From: Planctomycetota bacterium
Lineage (GTDB): Bacteria > Planctomycetota > Phycisphaerae > UBA1845
NCBI GenBank assembly: GCA_016200265.1
Contig: JACQFE010000043.1
Coordinates: forward strand, 1-64,000
Length of the DNA: 64,000 nucleotides
Direction: 5' to 3'
Shown piece by piece: positions 17,453 through 26,785 of this stretch. The translations under genes were made by a program, and so were the position numbers. A model generated the notes under the pieces. That model worked only from the letters and a program-made list of their open reading frames with translations, did not search any database and was not told where the DNA came from. How positions within the stretch are numbered: the stretch's first letter is position 1; the number at the start of each line of letters is the position of its first letter.

Positions 17453-20400
17453 ATGACGATGTGCGCAGAGTTGGCCGGACTCCATCCGAAGAGTGTACGC
17501 CGGATCGTCATTGCGGTCGGCCTTGCGCTTGATCTGGTTGGTGGGCTTGCGCATGCACAAACGTGCCCCAGTTGGACCGAGCGACATCCGCCGGGCATGC
17601 CCCCTTCGCGGGACAGCTTCGCGATGGCCTACGACAGCGCTCGCAAACGACTCGTCGTTACTGGAGGTTTCGTGGGCCCACCGTATGACAATGGTTCGTT
17701 CATCGGCGGGACGTGGGAATTCGATGCCACGACCTGGTTCCATCTCGATCCTCAAGTCGACCAACGACGCATTTATGCGAACATGGTGTATGACGAACGG
17801 CGGCACGTTTGCGTGCTATTCGGGGGAACAACCAATTTCATTCTTTCGCCATCAAGCTCGGACACGCTCGAGTGGAACGGTCAGAACTGGACATTGCGGA
17901 CACCTGCACAATCACCGCCACCGCGCGAAGTTTTTGGGATGACCTACGACAGCGCAAGGGGAGTGAGCGTCGTATTCGGAGGGTTCCAGAGCAATGAGAA
18001 TGGAACGGAGATTGCCGCCCTTGGCGACACATGGGAGTGGGATGGCAATAATTGGACCCAGCGAAACACGGGAGGACCGTCGCCGCGAGACAACGTGGCC
18101 ATGGCCTTCGACGGCACGCGGCGAGTCACAGTTCTATTCGGCGGCGCCGAGGAGACCGGCACTGCCTTTCTGACTGACACTTGGGAATGGGATGGGAACG
18201 CATGGTCCCCGCGTTCGACCGATTTCCCGCTTCTAGATCTCGTAAATCCTCCGATTATGGCTTTTGATGAGGCTAGAGGCGCCCTGCTTCTATTCACGCG
18301 GTCGGCCCGTCGCGAGGGGTCGAGTGGAACAACCGTCGCCTTAGTGTACGACACACGATCATGGGATGGGAATACTTGGACCTTACGCGATTCGTATGAG
18401 ATCCCGGCCGCCCAGGACGAATACGAAGAGGATCTGATGACATACGACGATGATCGCGGGATCGTTGTACGCTTCGGTGGACTCGGGTTTACGGATGCTT
18501 CCCACTTGTGGGAATGGCCCGGCGGTGAAGGCCCGACCATCGCGCAACAGCCCACAGACCAGACCGTCTCAATGAGTGAAGTGGCGGAGTTTCACGTTGA
18601 GACCACGAGCAACAGTCCGATTCACTATCAATGGCGATTCGGCGGCGTCAACGCCGAGGACTACGGCCCGACAGTTACGCGCGGCGCGCATTCCTCCACA
18701 CTCACCATCGATGCCTCCACGCAGATGCCCGGCTTCGGACAAAACGCGGTCGACGTCATTGTGAGCGACGACTGCGGCAGCACAATCAGTGAGCCGGCAT
18801 CGTGGACGGTCACGGAACACCAGTATTGGACGGATGTGACATCACAGCTTACGGCCATGCCATCCCCGCGCAAGGGTCATGCCATGGCGTACGATTCCAC
18901 GCGCCACCGCACCGTGCTCTTCGGCGGTAATGAGAACACGACGCACAACGGCGAAACCTGGGAGTATGACGGCGTCAATTGGAATTTGGTTGCCAATACC
19001 GGCCCCGCACCGCGCTCCGGACTCGGATTGTCCTACGGTCCCATCGATGGCGCCGGTCACATGGGGATCGTGTTGTTCGGTGGGGAAGACAATGATTTCT
19101 ACTACGGTGAGACCTGGGTGTGGGACGGCCACACCTGGCGAGCCGTTGTCCCAGCCGCATTCCCCGGCACACGCGCCGGACATTCAATGGCCTATGACCC
19201 GAATCTCAACCGCGTGATCATGTTCGGTGGGGCCAATTCGGGCGGCTATTTTGGTGACACCTGGGAATGGGATGGAACCAACTGGAACCTGGCCAATACT
19301 GGCACGATTTCCGGCACGGCACCATCTCCACGCGACCAACACGTGATGGTTTACAATCCCGTTCGCGGCCGGGTCATGCTCTACGGCGGCGACACGTTCG
19401 ATAATCTGCACGCCCCCTACTACCACTTCTTCACGGACACGTGGGAGTGGCACGGGGAGACCGACCGATGGGTCAAGCTGAGTGACACAGGCCCGGCCAA
19501 CAGCCTGCACCCCTTTATCGCATTCGACGGCGCGCGTAATGAGCTGCGGATGTTCGGCGGCTACGGAGATGACGGTTTTATCACGGACGAAAATCCGTGG
19601 ACCTATGTATGGCATGAGCCGTCCAAAGCGTGGATATCGACCGATGGCAACGGCCCGCCGGCGCGTGATGAAGGGACCATGGTGTACGACGAGCAGAACG
19701 AATTTATCGTCCTGTTCGGCGGCTGGGATCGTTACACGTTGGTCTCGACTCCGTTCGGCGTACATCATCCGATCTACGGCGACACGTGGCACTACCGCGT
19801 GAAGCGCCCGGAGGTGCGACAATTGACCCTGGAGGGGTCGGCCCAGGCGTGCGACTACTTCCGCATTGGACTCGAAGGATATTCGCCTCCGGATATGCCG
19901 CTGGGTTACCAATGGCGCAAGAACACCGAAGACATTTCCCCATTTACCCCCGGCATCTTCGGCGCAAACACTGACACACTTACGATCAACAAGCTCGTTC
20001 CTTCGGATTCCGGCGTCTACGATGCAAGGGTCTTCAACAACGAGTGTTCAATTCTAAATGAATCGATCGACCTGCACGTGATTCCGCCGCATGTGCAGAA
20101 TGTAGACGTTGCCACCACGCCCGGTAGTGGCGTCGCCCAGGTTTGCTCGATTGCTTCGCTCACTGCAAACGTTACAGGTGTGCCCATTTTTCATTACCAA
20201 TGGATGCGCGGCGAACTGGATCTCTTCAATCGAGCGCGAATCTCCGGGACGACGAGCCAAACGCTCACACTTGGGCCACTTCTCTTCGCCCAGGGCGGCA
20301 ATGACTATCGCGTGCGCGCATGGAACGACTGCGCACCGGCGGACAATCGACCCAGTGCCGGCTTCCAGGTCGTGCCAAAGCCGTGGACGGCTGTCAGCTC

Positions 20401-21799
20401 AAGTGGACCGGCGGCGCGCAATTCGCAAGCGATGGCTTACGACAGCCGGCGCGGAGTCACCGTGCTCTATGGCGGCCTGACGCCGAATAGCTCCACCTAC
20501 AACGGTGAAACCTGGGAGTGGAATGGAAACACATGGATTCAGGGCAATGTGTCCGGACCGGGTTCGCGAGCCGGCGCCAACATGGCCTATGACATCGACC
20601 GCGGCGTGTGCGTCCTATTTGGCGGAAGCAGCGCTCCGGATGGTTATCCGGGGGCCTTCCTGAATGATACGTGGGAGTGGGATGGCAACTTGTGGACGCA
20701 ACGCACCACGGTCGGCGCGCCGCCTGTGCGCTCGGCGTACGGCATGGCCTACGACTCCGTGGCGAAGCGGATAGTCATGTACGGCGGTTGGGTCGGATTC
20801 CCTTTGTATCAATATCTGCACGACACATGGGAGTACGACGGCGTCGCCGGGACCTGGACGCAAGTCTCAACGGGTCTGCCCGATCCCTCGCCCGGCAACT
20901 ACAACTCGATCGGAGCGATGGCCTACGATAGCGCTCGCAACAAGCGTTACGCCTTCAATGCCTACATCGTTCCGGGCGACATCTATCAATGGGGCCTTCA
21001 CACCTTTGAATGGGACGGCACTCAGTGGGTGCGGATCTTTCCGCAAAATGATCTTCAGTACGGCAACCCCGGCAACTATCGCGGCGGCGCGGGGCTCGCC
21101 TATCACGCCGGCCGACACATGATTATCTGGAACAACGGCGCTTACGCTTTTACCGATCCCGTGCAGGTCACCTGGGGTTTTGACGGTTCGGCCTGGCATT
21201 TTCTTTCCGGCGGCGAAGGGCCATCTCATTCCGCAAGTGGCGCGATCGCATACGACAGCGCCCGCAATGCGATCGTTCAATTCGGCGGCGGCGGGCCTTG
21301 GGGCATGAGTCCGCCCGATACATGGGAGCTGGTGGATGCCGACGAGGTTAAAATCCTCAGACAGCCGAGACTGACGTCAATTGAGCAAGGGGAGACCGCG
21401 ACATTTTCAATCACAACTCGCGGCGCGCCATTGATTTCTTATCGCTGGCATTACAACGGCGTTGACCTCACGGACGGCCCGCGAATTTCAGGCGCTCACT
21501 CCGGTATTTTGACAATTTCAAACGTAAGTTTTGCGGACTCAGGCGACTACCGTGCGGTCGTATCCAACGGTTGTGGCTCAGTAACGAGCTCGCCGTCGCG
21601 GCTACAGGTTCCCGTCTCGTTATTCGGCGACGGCGACCTCGATGGCGACGTGGACCTGGCCGACTACGATCTGATGTGGGCCTGTGCCACTGGCCCGGAC
21701 TTCCCGCTCCGTCATGGCTGTGAACCCTTCGACTACGACAATGACGGCGACGTGGACCTCGCCGACGAAGCAGCGTTCCAAAGGGCGATTCATGAATAA
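17453..21799 (+). CDS. Giant secreted kelch / Ig-like / dockerin protein
   Basis: 1448 residues; the ATG at 17453 has AGGAG 6 bases upstream, then a leader ending in GLAHAQ. Three kelch-type propeller blocks occupy about 45-355, 464-785 and 976-1295, with repeated MAYDSAR-x-V-x-FGG and TWEWDG-x-W units. Ig-like domains lie between them (about 360-455 and two at 785-970) and after them (1296-1385). The C-terminus (about 1388-1448) is a dockerin-like pair of EF-hand loops (GDLDGDVDLADYDLMW and DNDGDVDLADEAAFQ). Known: kelch blades form beta-propellers that bind proteins or sugars, and dockerins dock to cohesins. Inference: a surface or extracellular adhesion or scaffold protein. It has no catalytic motif. 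Confidence 0.88.
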   Translation: MTMCAELAGLHPKSVRRIVIAVGLALDLVGGLAHAQTCPSWTERHPPGMPPSRDSFAMAYDSARKRLVVTGGFVGPPYDNGSFIGGTWEFDATTWFHLDPQVDQRRIYANMVYDERRHVCVLFGGTTNFILSPSSSDTLEWNGQNWTLRTPAQSPPPREVFGMTYDSARGVSVVFGGFQSNENGTEIAALGDTWEWDGNNWTQRNTGGPSPRDNVAMAFDGTRRVTVLFGGAEETGTAFLTDTWEWDGNAWSPRSTDFPLLDLVNPPIMAFDEARGALLLFTRSARREGSSGTTVALVYDTRSWDGNTWTLRDSYEIPAAQDEYEEDLMTYDDDRGIVVRFGGLGFTDASHLWEWPGGEGPTIAQQPTDQTVSMSEVAEFHVETTSNSPIHYQWRFGGVNAEDYGPTVTRGAHSSTLTIDASTQMPGFGQNAVDVIVSDDCGSTISEPASWTVTEHQYWTDVTSQLTAMPSPRKGHAMAYDSTRHRTVLFGGNENTTHNGETWEYDGVNWNLVANTGPAPRSGLGLSYGPIDGAGHMGIVLFGGEDNDFYYGETWVWDGHTWRAVVPAAFPGTRAGHSMAYDPNLNRVIMFGGANSGGYFGDTWEWDGTNWNLANTGTISGTAPSPRDQHVMVYNPVRGRVMLYGGDTFDNLHAPYYHFFTDTWEWHGETDRWVKLSDTGPANSLHPFIAFDGARNELRMFGGYGDDGFITDENPWTYVWHEPSKAWISTDGNGPPARDEGTMVYDEQNEFIVLFGGWDRYTLVSTPFGVHHPIYGDTWHYRVKRPEVRQLTLEGSAQACDYFRIGLEGYSPPDMPLGYQWRKNTEDISPFTPGIFGANTDTLTINKLVPSDSGVYDARVFNNECSILNESIDLHVIPPHVQNVDVATTPGSGVAQVCSIASLTANVTGVPIFHYQWMRGELDLFNRARISGTTSQTLTLGPLLFAQGGNDYRVRAWNDCAPADNRPSAGFQVVPKPWTAVSSSGPAARNSQAMAYDSRRGVTVLYGGLTPNSSTYNGETWEWNGNTWIQGNVSGPGSRAGANMAYDIDRGVCVLFGGSSAPDGYPGAFLNDTWEWDGNLWTQRTTVGAPPVRSAYGMAYDSVAKRIVMYGGWVGFPLYQYLHDTWEYDGVAGTWTQVSTGLPDPSPGNYNSIGAMAYDSARNKRYAFNAYIVPGDIYQWGLHTFEWDGTQWVRIFPQNDLQYGNPGNYRGGAGLAYHAGRHMIIWNNGAYAFTDPVQVTWGFDGSAWHFLSGGEGPSHSASGAIAYDSARNAIVQFGGGGPWGMSPPDTWELVDADEVKILRQPRLTSIEQGETATFSITTRGAPLISYRWHYNGVDLTDGPRISGAHSGILTISNVSFADSGDYRAVVSNGCGSVTSSPSRLQVPVSLFGDGDLDGDVDLADYDLMWACATGPDFPLRHGCEPFDYDNDGDVDLADEAAFQRAIHE

Positions 21800-22037
21800 T
21801 CTGCGTTTGGCACGCGGGAGACGACTGGCGTGATCAAGCGCAGCGCCGCCATGTCCTGGGCTACATGTCGGTGGTGAGCTTTGTTTGGACATGGCGCCAA
21901 GCCCGACGAATTTCGTGAATCGTTGGCACGCACTCCCACTCAATCCTTGCGACTTGCAGCCGGATTTCCGTCAAATACAATCGCCGTCGCGAGCAGGGAC
22001 AATACAGGCGAGCAAATCTTTTATCAGGAGATTCCCT

Positions 22038-22877
22038 ATGAGGCGAATGGCGTTAATAACATTGGCATGGGCGGCGATCAGTGCATCAGGCAATGGCTGC
22101 GTGTTCGGTGGCGACAAAACATGGACCGCGCCTCAAACCGAAACGCTCAAGCTCGACCCCGCGAAGCTCGCATCGCTTGACGTTCGCACGCACAACGGAG
22201 CGGTTGAATACACTGGCTCACAGGGAGAGCCAACCGTCGTCGCCACCAAGAAAGCCGCCGGCAAGGATGCCCAGGACGCTGAGGCCGCTCTCAAGAGCAT
22301 TCAGGTGTTCGTTGAAAGCAACGATCATGGCGGACAAACGGTGGGCTGGCGCTGGAACACAAAGATCCCGCCCACCTCGTGGGAAGGCGAAGTCGCATTC
22401 GCTATCAAAGCCCCGGAAAAAATCAATCTCGATCTGGAATCGCACAATGGCGACATCAATGCCACGGGAATTGTCGGCGAAGTAAAGGCGGTGTCACACA
22501 ATGGCGCCGTTAAAGTGAATTCCAAAGGCCCCAAGCTCAAAGTGGATACGCACAACGGCGAGATCAAAGTGACGTACGACGGCCCGCGAATCACTCTCAC
22601 TACGCATAACGGCGCGGTCAACGCCGAACTTGCCAAGTGTGAAACGATTGGCGGAAACGTCGAATCGCACAATGGAGCGATTGTGGCCACGATCGGCGCC
22701 AAAACCTCAGCCGATTGGGACTGCCGCACAACCAACGGCCTGGTTCACTTCGATCCACCGGCGACAAAGATCAGCAAGGCCGATGATCATTTCAAAGGCC
22801 GCACCGGCGCCGGCGGCACGTCCATCGCCATGAGCACGCACAACGGCGAAATTCATGTGAAATCCGGCCACGAATGA
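22038..22877 (+). CDS. HNG-repeat lipoprotein (DUF4097-like beta-helix)
   Basis: 279 residues; the ATG at 22038 has AGGAG 7 bases upstream. A signal peptide with a lipobox-like SGNGC (about 16-21) is followed by a mostly beta region carrying eight short units of the form T/S-H-N-G-x-V/I (THNGAV, SHNGDI, SHNGAV, THNGEI, THNGAV, SHNGAI, TTNGLV, THNGEI). Known: DUF4097-type proteins are right-handed beta-helix-like envelope proteins with such repeated turns. Function is unknown. It may be attached to the outer membrane. It lies on the same strand as the giants, with 238 bases between. Confidence 0.78.
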   Translation: MRRMALITLAWAAISASGNGCVFGGDKTWTAPQTETLKLDPAKLASLDVRTHNGAVEYTGSQGEPTVVATKKAAGKDAQDAEAALKSIQVFVESNDHGGQTVGWRWNTKIPPTSWEGEVAFAIKAPEKINLDLESHNGDINATGIVGEVKAVSHNGAVKVNSKGPKLKVDTHNGEIKVTYDGPRITLTTHNGAVNAELAKCETIGGNVESHNGAIVATIGAKTSADWDCRTTNGLVHFDPPATKISKADDHFKGRTGAGGTSIAMSTHNGEIHVKSGHE

Positions 22878-23011
22878 CGATCGCTCCGAAGGGCGAACAT
22901 TCTCAGATGGAACATACAAGGAGGGATGGATTGATGCCACGGGTAAAGCGAAGCGGAACCCGTGGAATTGGTCGATGCCTTGATCCCAGCTTTCAGCTTT
23001 GGAGCCTTTGA

Positions 23012-23512
23012 ATGAACACCGAACCGCAGGATGAACATAAGTGGCTTCAGAAATTCGTCGGCCAGTGGAGCTACGAGAGTGAGGCCGTCATGGGCCCCGG
23101 CAAGCCGCCGGAAAAGTTCAAGGGGAATGAAACCGTGCGTTCGCTCGGCGGTCACTGGGTGATTTTCGAGGGCGTCGGCGATATGCCCGGCAGCGGAACC
23201 GCGACGTGCATCATGACCCTCGGCTACGATCCCACAAAGAAAGCGTTCGTCGGCACCTTCATCGCCTCGGTGACGAACCTGCTTTGGGTGTACGAAGGCA
23301 GTTTGGATCCCGCGGGCAAGGTGCTGACTCTCAACGCCGAAGGCCCGAACTTCTGCCCCGATGGCAGTATGAAGAGCGACGGGAAACTGACCAAATACAA
23401 GGACGTCCTCGAATTCAGGAGCGACGACCACCGCGTGATGACGTCACAGGCGCTCGGCGACGACGGCAAATGGGTACAGTTCATGACCGCGAATTATCGA
23501 AAGAAGAAGTGA
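23012..23512 (+). CDS. DUF1579-family protein
   Basis: 166 residues; ATG at 23012 with GGAG 7 bases upstream. It begins HKWLQKFVGQWSYESEAVMGPG, the typical DUF1579 opening, followed by GGHWVIFEG and TLGYDPTKKAFVGTFI, a lipocalin-like beta-barrel pattern. No signal peptide. The biochemical role of the family is not known. It converges with glyA, whose stop is 47 bases away. Confidence 0.85.
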   Translation: MNTEPQDEHKWLQKFVGQWSYESEAVMGPGKPPEKFKGNETVRSLGGHWVIFEGVGDMPGSGTATCIMTLGYDPTKKAFVGTFIASVTNLLWVYEGSLDPAGKVLTLNAEGPNFCPDGSMKSDGKLTKYKDVLEFRSDDHRVMTSQALGDDGKWVQFMTANYRKKK

Positions 23513-23559
23513 TAGATTCCCGAAAGAATTCTCTTCGTTGAGCCACGCTCGACCCGTAC

Positions 23560-25149
23560 TTAATTATCCGCCGTAATTTTTTCGAACCTGTTCAAATCCA
23601 GATTCGGATACACCGGAAACCGGTCCAGCAGCGTGGAAACTCTCGCGCGGGCGGAGCGTTCAGCGTCGGATGAAATCTCAAATTCCCGTTTGCTGGGGGT
23701 GCCGGCGCTCTTACCGGAGGTGAGAATCGCGCGGCGGGTGTTCTTCAATACAAGCGCGATCACGTCGGCGATTTCGGTTACTTCTTTCTCGCCCATGCCA
23801 AGGGTCGTCACCGCAGGCGTGCCGAGTCGCAGGCCGCTGGTGATCATGGGCTTCTCCGGATCGCCGGGGATCGCATTGCGATTGAGCGTGATGCCGCATT
23901 TTCGCAGAGCGCCTTCGGCCTGGAAACCGGTGATTCCTTGTGGACGAACATCGAGCAAAACGAGGTGATTGTCGCTGCCGCCCGTCAGCACGGTGAGCCC
24001 GCGCTCGATGCACGCGGCGCTTAAGGTCTGCGAGTTGCGAACGATGTTTCGGGCATATTGCTTGAATTCAGGTCGAAGGGCTTCCGTGAAACAAATTGCT
24101 TTGGCCGCAAGCACGTGCGGCAACGGACCGCCAAGCACCAGCGGACATCCTTTATTGACGACCTCCTTGAATTCCTTCGTGCACAAAACCATTCCGCCGC
24201 GAGGCCCGCGAAGCGTCTTATGCGTCGTGGTGGTGACGATGTGCGAATACGGAATCGGATTGTACGGGCCTTCAAACACGCCGCCGGCGACGAGCCCCGC
24301 GAAGTGGGCCATATCCACCATGAACACCGCACCATGCTTGTCGGCGATCTCGCGCATCTTCGCGAAATCGATCTTGCGCGGATAGGCGCTGTAACCCGCC
24401 AGAAGAATCAGCGGCTTCAATTCGCCCGTAAGCCGCTCGATCTGCGTGTAGTCGAGCAGGCCGGACGCGGGATCGACCTTGTAATGATGGGCCTCGAACA
24501 TCTTCGCGGAGACATTTTCCGGCTTGCCGTGCGTGAGATGTCCGCCGCACGCGAAATCCAGAGCGAGCATCCGCTGATTGCCGAGCTGAAAGCGAATGTA
24601 CTGCGCGTCGGTTCGTTCGCCGAGAATTCGCTTTCGCTCATCAGGATCGGCCTTCGCCAGCCGCTCGGTCCACTTGTTCTGCACGCGGGCGGTGAGAATC
24701 GTCCAAAATGCCACGAGGTTGGCATCGGCCCCGCTGTGCGGCTGAACGTATGCGTGCTCGGCATTAAAGAGCTTGCAGGCCTGCTTGCGAGCGAAATCCT
24801 CAACGACATCGACATTGTCGCAGCCCGCATAATACCTGCCCTCATGCACACCTTCCGGCGTATGCTCCGCGGGCACGCCCTCGGCATATTTGTCCGTGAG
24901 CAGATTTGCCATCGCGCATTGAACCGCGAGCGAGCAATAATTTTCACTGGCGATGAGCTTGATGTTGCGGCGCTGATCGGCGAGTTCGCGAACGATGGCC
25001 GCGGCGATGTTCGGCGCGACGCGGGCGACGTTTTCAAGATTCGCGAGATAGGCAAGAAGTCCGTTGTCGATGCGGCTTGCATCCGGGCGACCGTCGCGAC
25101 TGACGGTGATGGCCGATTCAAGATACGATTGCAATGCGCTGCCGGCCAT
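23560..25149 (-). CDS. glyA: Serine hydroxymethyltransferase, long form
   Basis: 529 residues from the ATG at 25149; an in-frame TTG at 25170 is less likely. The PLP lysine lies in VTTTTHKTLRGPRGG, the ELADQRRNIKLIASENY opening is present, and GGSDNHLVLLD and SGLRLGTPAVTTLG are family signatures. Known: it interconverts serine and glycine with tetrahydrofolate and supplies one-carbon units in the cytosol. Odd: most bacterial SHMTs are about 415-430 residues; an insertion around residues 160-210 (LAKADPDERKRILGERTD) and an N-terminal extension explain the length. Similar long forms are known from chlamydiae and related phyla. Confidence 0.95.
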   Translation of the reverse strand: MAGSALQSYLESAITVSRDGRPDASRIDNGLLAYLANLENVARVAPNIAAAIVRELADQRRNIKLIASENYCSLAVQCAMANLLTDKYAEGVPAEHTPEGVHEGRYYAGCDNVDVVEDFARKQACKLFNAEHAYVQPHSGADANLVAFWTILTARVQNKWTERLAKADPDERKRILGERTDAQYIRFQLGNQRMLALDFACGGHLTHGKPENVSAKMFEAHHYKVDPASGLLDYTQIERLTGELKPLILLAGYSAYPRKIDFAKMREIADKHGAVFMVDMAHFAGLVAGGVFEGPYNPIPYSHIVTTTTHKTLRGPRGGMVLCTKEFKEVVNKGCPLVLGGPLPHVLAAKAICFTEALRPEFKQYARNIVRNSQTLSAACIERGLTVLTGGSDNHLVLLDVRPQGITGFQAEGALRKCGITLNRNAIPGDPEKPMITSGLRLGTPAVTTLGMGEKEVTEIADVIALVLKNTRRAILTSGKSAGTPSKREFEISSDAERSARARVSTLLDRFPVYPNLDLNRFEKITADN

Positions 25150-25652
25150 GGCGCGACCCCAACTTGCCAATTGGATTGTCTAGCAAACCGAAAGCCGCTT
25201 CGTTCCGCGACGACGCTTCCGGCTGATCAGCTTGCGACCCCAATGACGCCGCATCCGGGCGCGGAAGCCCTGCTTGCGAGCTCGCTTCACTTTGCTGGTG
25301 CGATGAGGATAGTGCATTGAAATTCCGCGACTCGCGCGGCCCTCCATTCAATTTTCACAACGTACTTCCACGATTTCCGAGCGAGGCAGTGTACGCCACA
25401 ACGTCCGATCGCTCAAGTTTGGGCCGCATAACCATCAAATCACCTGTTAATACCAGAGAAGGGCTGTTGAGTTGACCGGTGCACCATCCGATGATAAATT
25501 GGATAAACTTGATGGTTTGCACGTGTTTTGCCTGAAACCTCGCAAAACCAGCGCCCTCAAGCAAGACCTGAGCGGACCGCTAGCGAAAATCGCGCTTCGG
25601 TAGTTCCGAATGATCGCGATTTCCGCCATCGGCCTGCACCTTGGGTGTGTGC
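25150..25652. other. Divergent intergenic region between glyA and rnc
   Basis: 503 bases. Small frames exist but have no start signals or recognisable products. A promoter candidate for rnc is at 25472-25500. I see no RNA gene or repeat in it. Confidence 0.5.
25472..25500 (+). promoter_or_regulatory. Candidate sigma70-type promoter for rnc
   Basis: TTGACC (25472-25477, 5 of 6) and TAAATT (25495-25500, 4 of 6) are 17 bases apart. The box pair lies about 150 bases before the rnc start. Confidence 0.4.
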
Positions 25653-26363
25653 ATGAACGATATCGATGTGGCCGCGTGCGCGCAAACCGCACTCGGCTAT
25701 CAATTCAAAGACGTTGGCCTTCTGGTCACTTCCTTAACACACTCGTCCATTGCGAACTCCCGCGTCCAAAGCAACGAGCGCCTCGAATTTCTTGGCGACT
25801 CCGTGCTCGGAATCGTCGTCTGCGAGGAACTCTACCGCCGGCATCACAACTGGCTCGAGGGCGATCTCACCAAAGTCAAATCCGTCGTCGTCTCGCGGCG
25901 AACGTGCGCGGTGATCGCCGACGAAATCGGTCTGACCGGATTACTCATTCTCGGCAACGGGGTGGCTGGTCGCAACGCGCTGCCGACTTCGCTTCGCGCT
26001 GCGGTCTACGAATCCGTAATCGGCGCAATTTTTCTCGACGGTGGCTTCGAGCCGGCCCGCGAATTCGTACTGCGTACGATCCTCACGCATTTGAATCTGG
26101 CCGCCGAATCACAGACGCACCAGAATTTCAAATCCGTGCTCCAGCAGCACGTGCAGAAATATCTTTCCGCGACGCCGCGATATGAGCTGCTCGACGAGCA
26201 AGGGCCTGATCACAGCAAGTGCTTCGAAATCTGCGTGGTCATCGGCCACCGCCGCTTCCCCAGCGCCTGGGGGCCGAGCAAAAAAGATGCCGAACAAGAA
26301 GCCGCCCGCAAGGCCTTCGACCTCCTTCGCGAAGAAGACTCACCTAACGAACTCAATGAATGA
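25653..26363 (+). CDS. rnc: Ribonuclease III
   Basis: 236 residues from the ATG at 25653; a TTG at 25641 would add four residues. The N-terminal RNase III domain has the signature NERLEFLGDSVLG with the catalytic Glu and Asp, and a second acidic pair at VYESVIGAIFLDGG. The C-terminal double-stranded RNA-binding domain has NFKSVLQQHVQK, then GPSKKDAEQEAARKAFDLL. Known: it cleaves double-stranded RNA in rRNA maturation and mRNA turnover. It is not in an operon with era or lepB in this window. Confidence 0.95.
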   Translation: MNDIDVAACAQTALGYQFKDVGLLVTSLTHSSIANSRVQSNERLEFLGDSVLGIVVCEELYRRHHNWLEGDLTKVKSVVVSRRTCAVIADEIGLTGLLILGNGVAGRNALPTSLRAAVYESVIGAIFLDGGFEPAREFVLRTILTHLNLAAESQTHQNFKSVLQQHVQKYLSATPRYELLDEQGPDHSKCFEICVVIGHRRFPSAWGPSKKDAEQEAARKAFDLLREEDSPNELNE

Positions 26364-26785
26364 ATTTTAAGCACGCCGTTCCCCTTACCAAGGGGGATGA
26401 TGGGGGGTTGCCCGCAGATGTCGCCAATTCGCACAGATTTCACTTGATCATTGTCGGGTGCATCTTGATGCGCCTACCCGGTGACCGCAATAATCCTCAT
26501 TTCGCAAATCAGAGCCCGGAGCGTAAGCGCTACGCCCCGAGCCCGCCGATTGGTTTTTCCAGTACAATGCGGCTGCATCACGTCGCTCATCAACAGTGCG
26601 AGATTAACCGTGAGACGAGAGTTAGGAACGGAAAATGCTGTTGGACCCGGGCTGTATTGCGATAAAATGACGAGTGGGTGTGCCGGCCTAGTACAGGCAA
26701 GGGCGAAATGGGAAAGATCTGATAAAAGGATCAATAGGGTCGAACGGGAGATCGTTACGGTTCGAAGGAAAGCACGTCGAATCAA
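26364..26785. other. Intergenic region between rnc and the hybrid kinase
   Basis: 422 bases. The stretch 26389-26406 has a CCCCTT-x4-AAGGGG inverted repeat, followed by GATGGGGGG, of the widespread dispersed type; it may serve as an RNA end for rnc. A weak promoter candidate is TTGGAC (26641-26646), 16 bases, TAAAAT (26663-26668). No gene. Confidence 0.45.

Noticed and set aside
24058..25320. Long plus-strand open frame of 420 codons
   Set aside because: It is antisense to glyA, whose motifs are certain.
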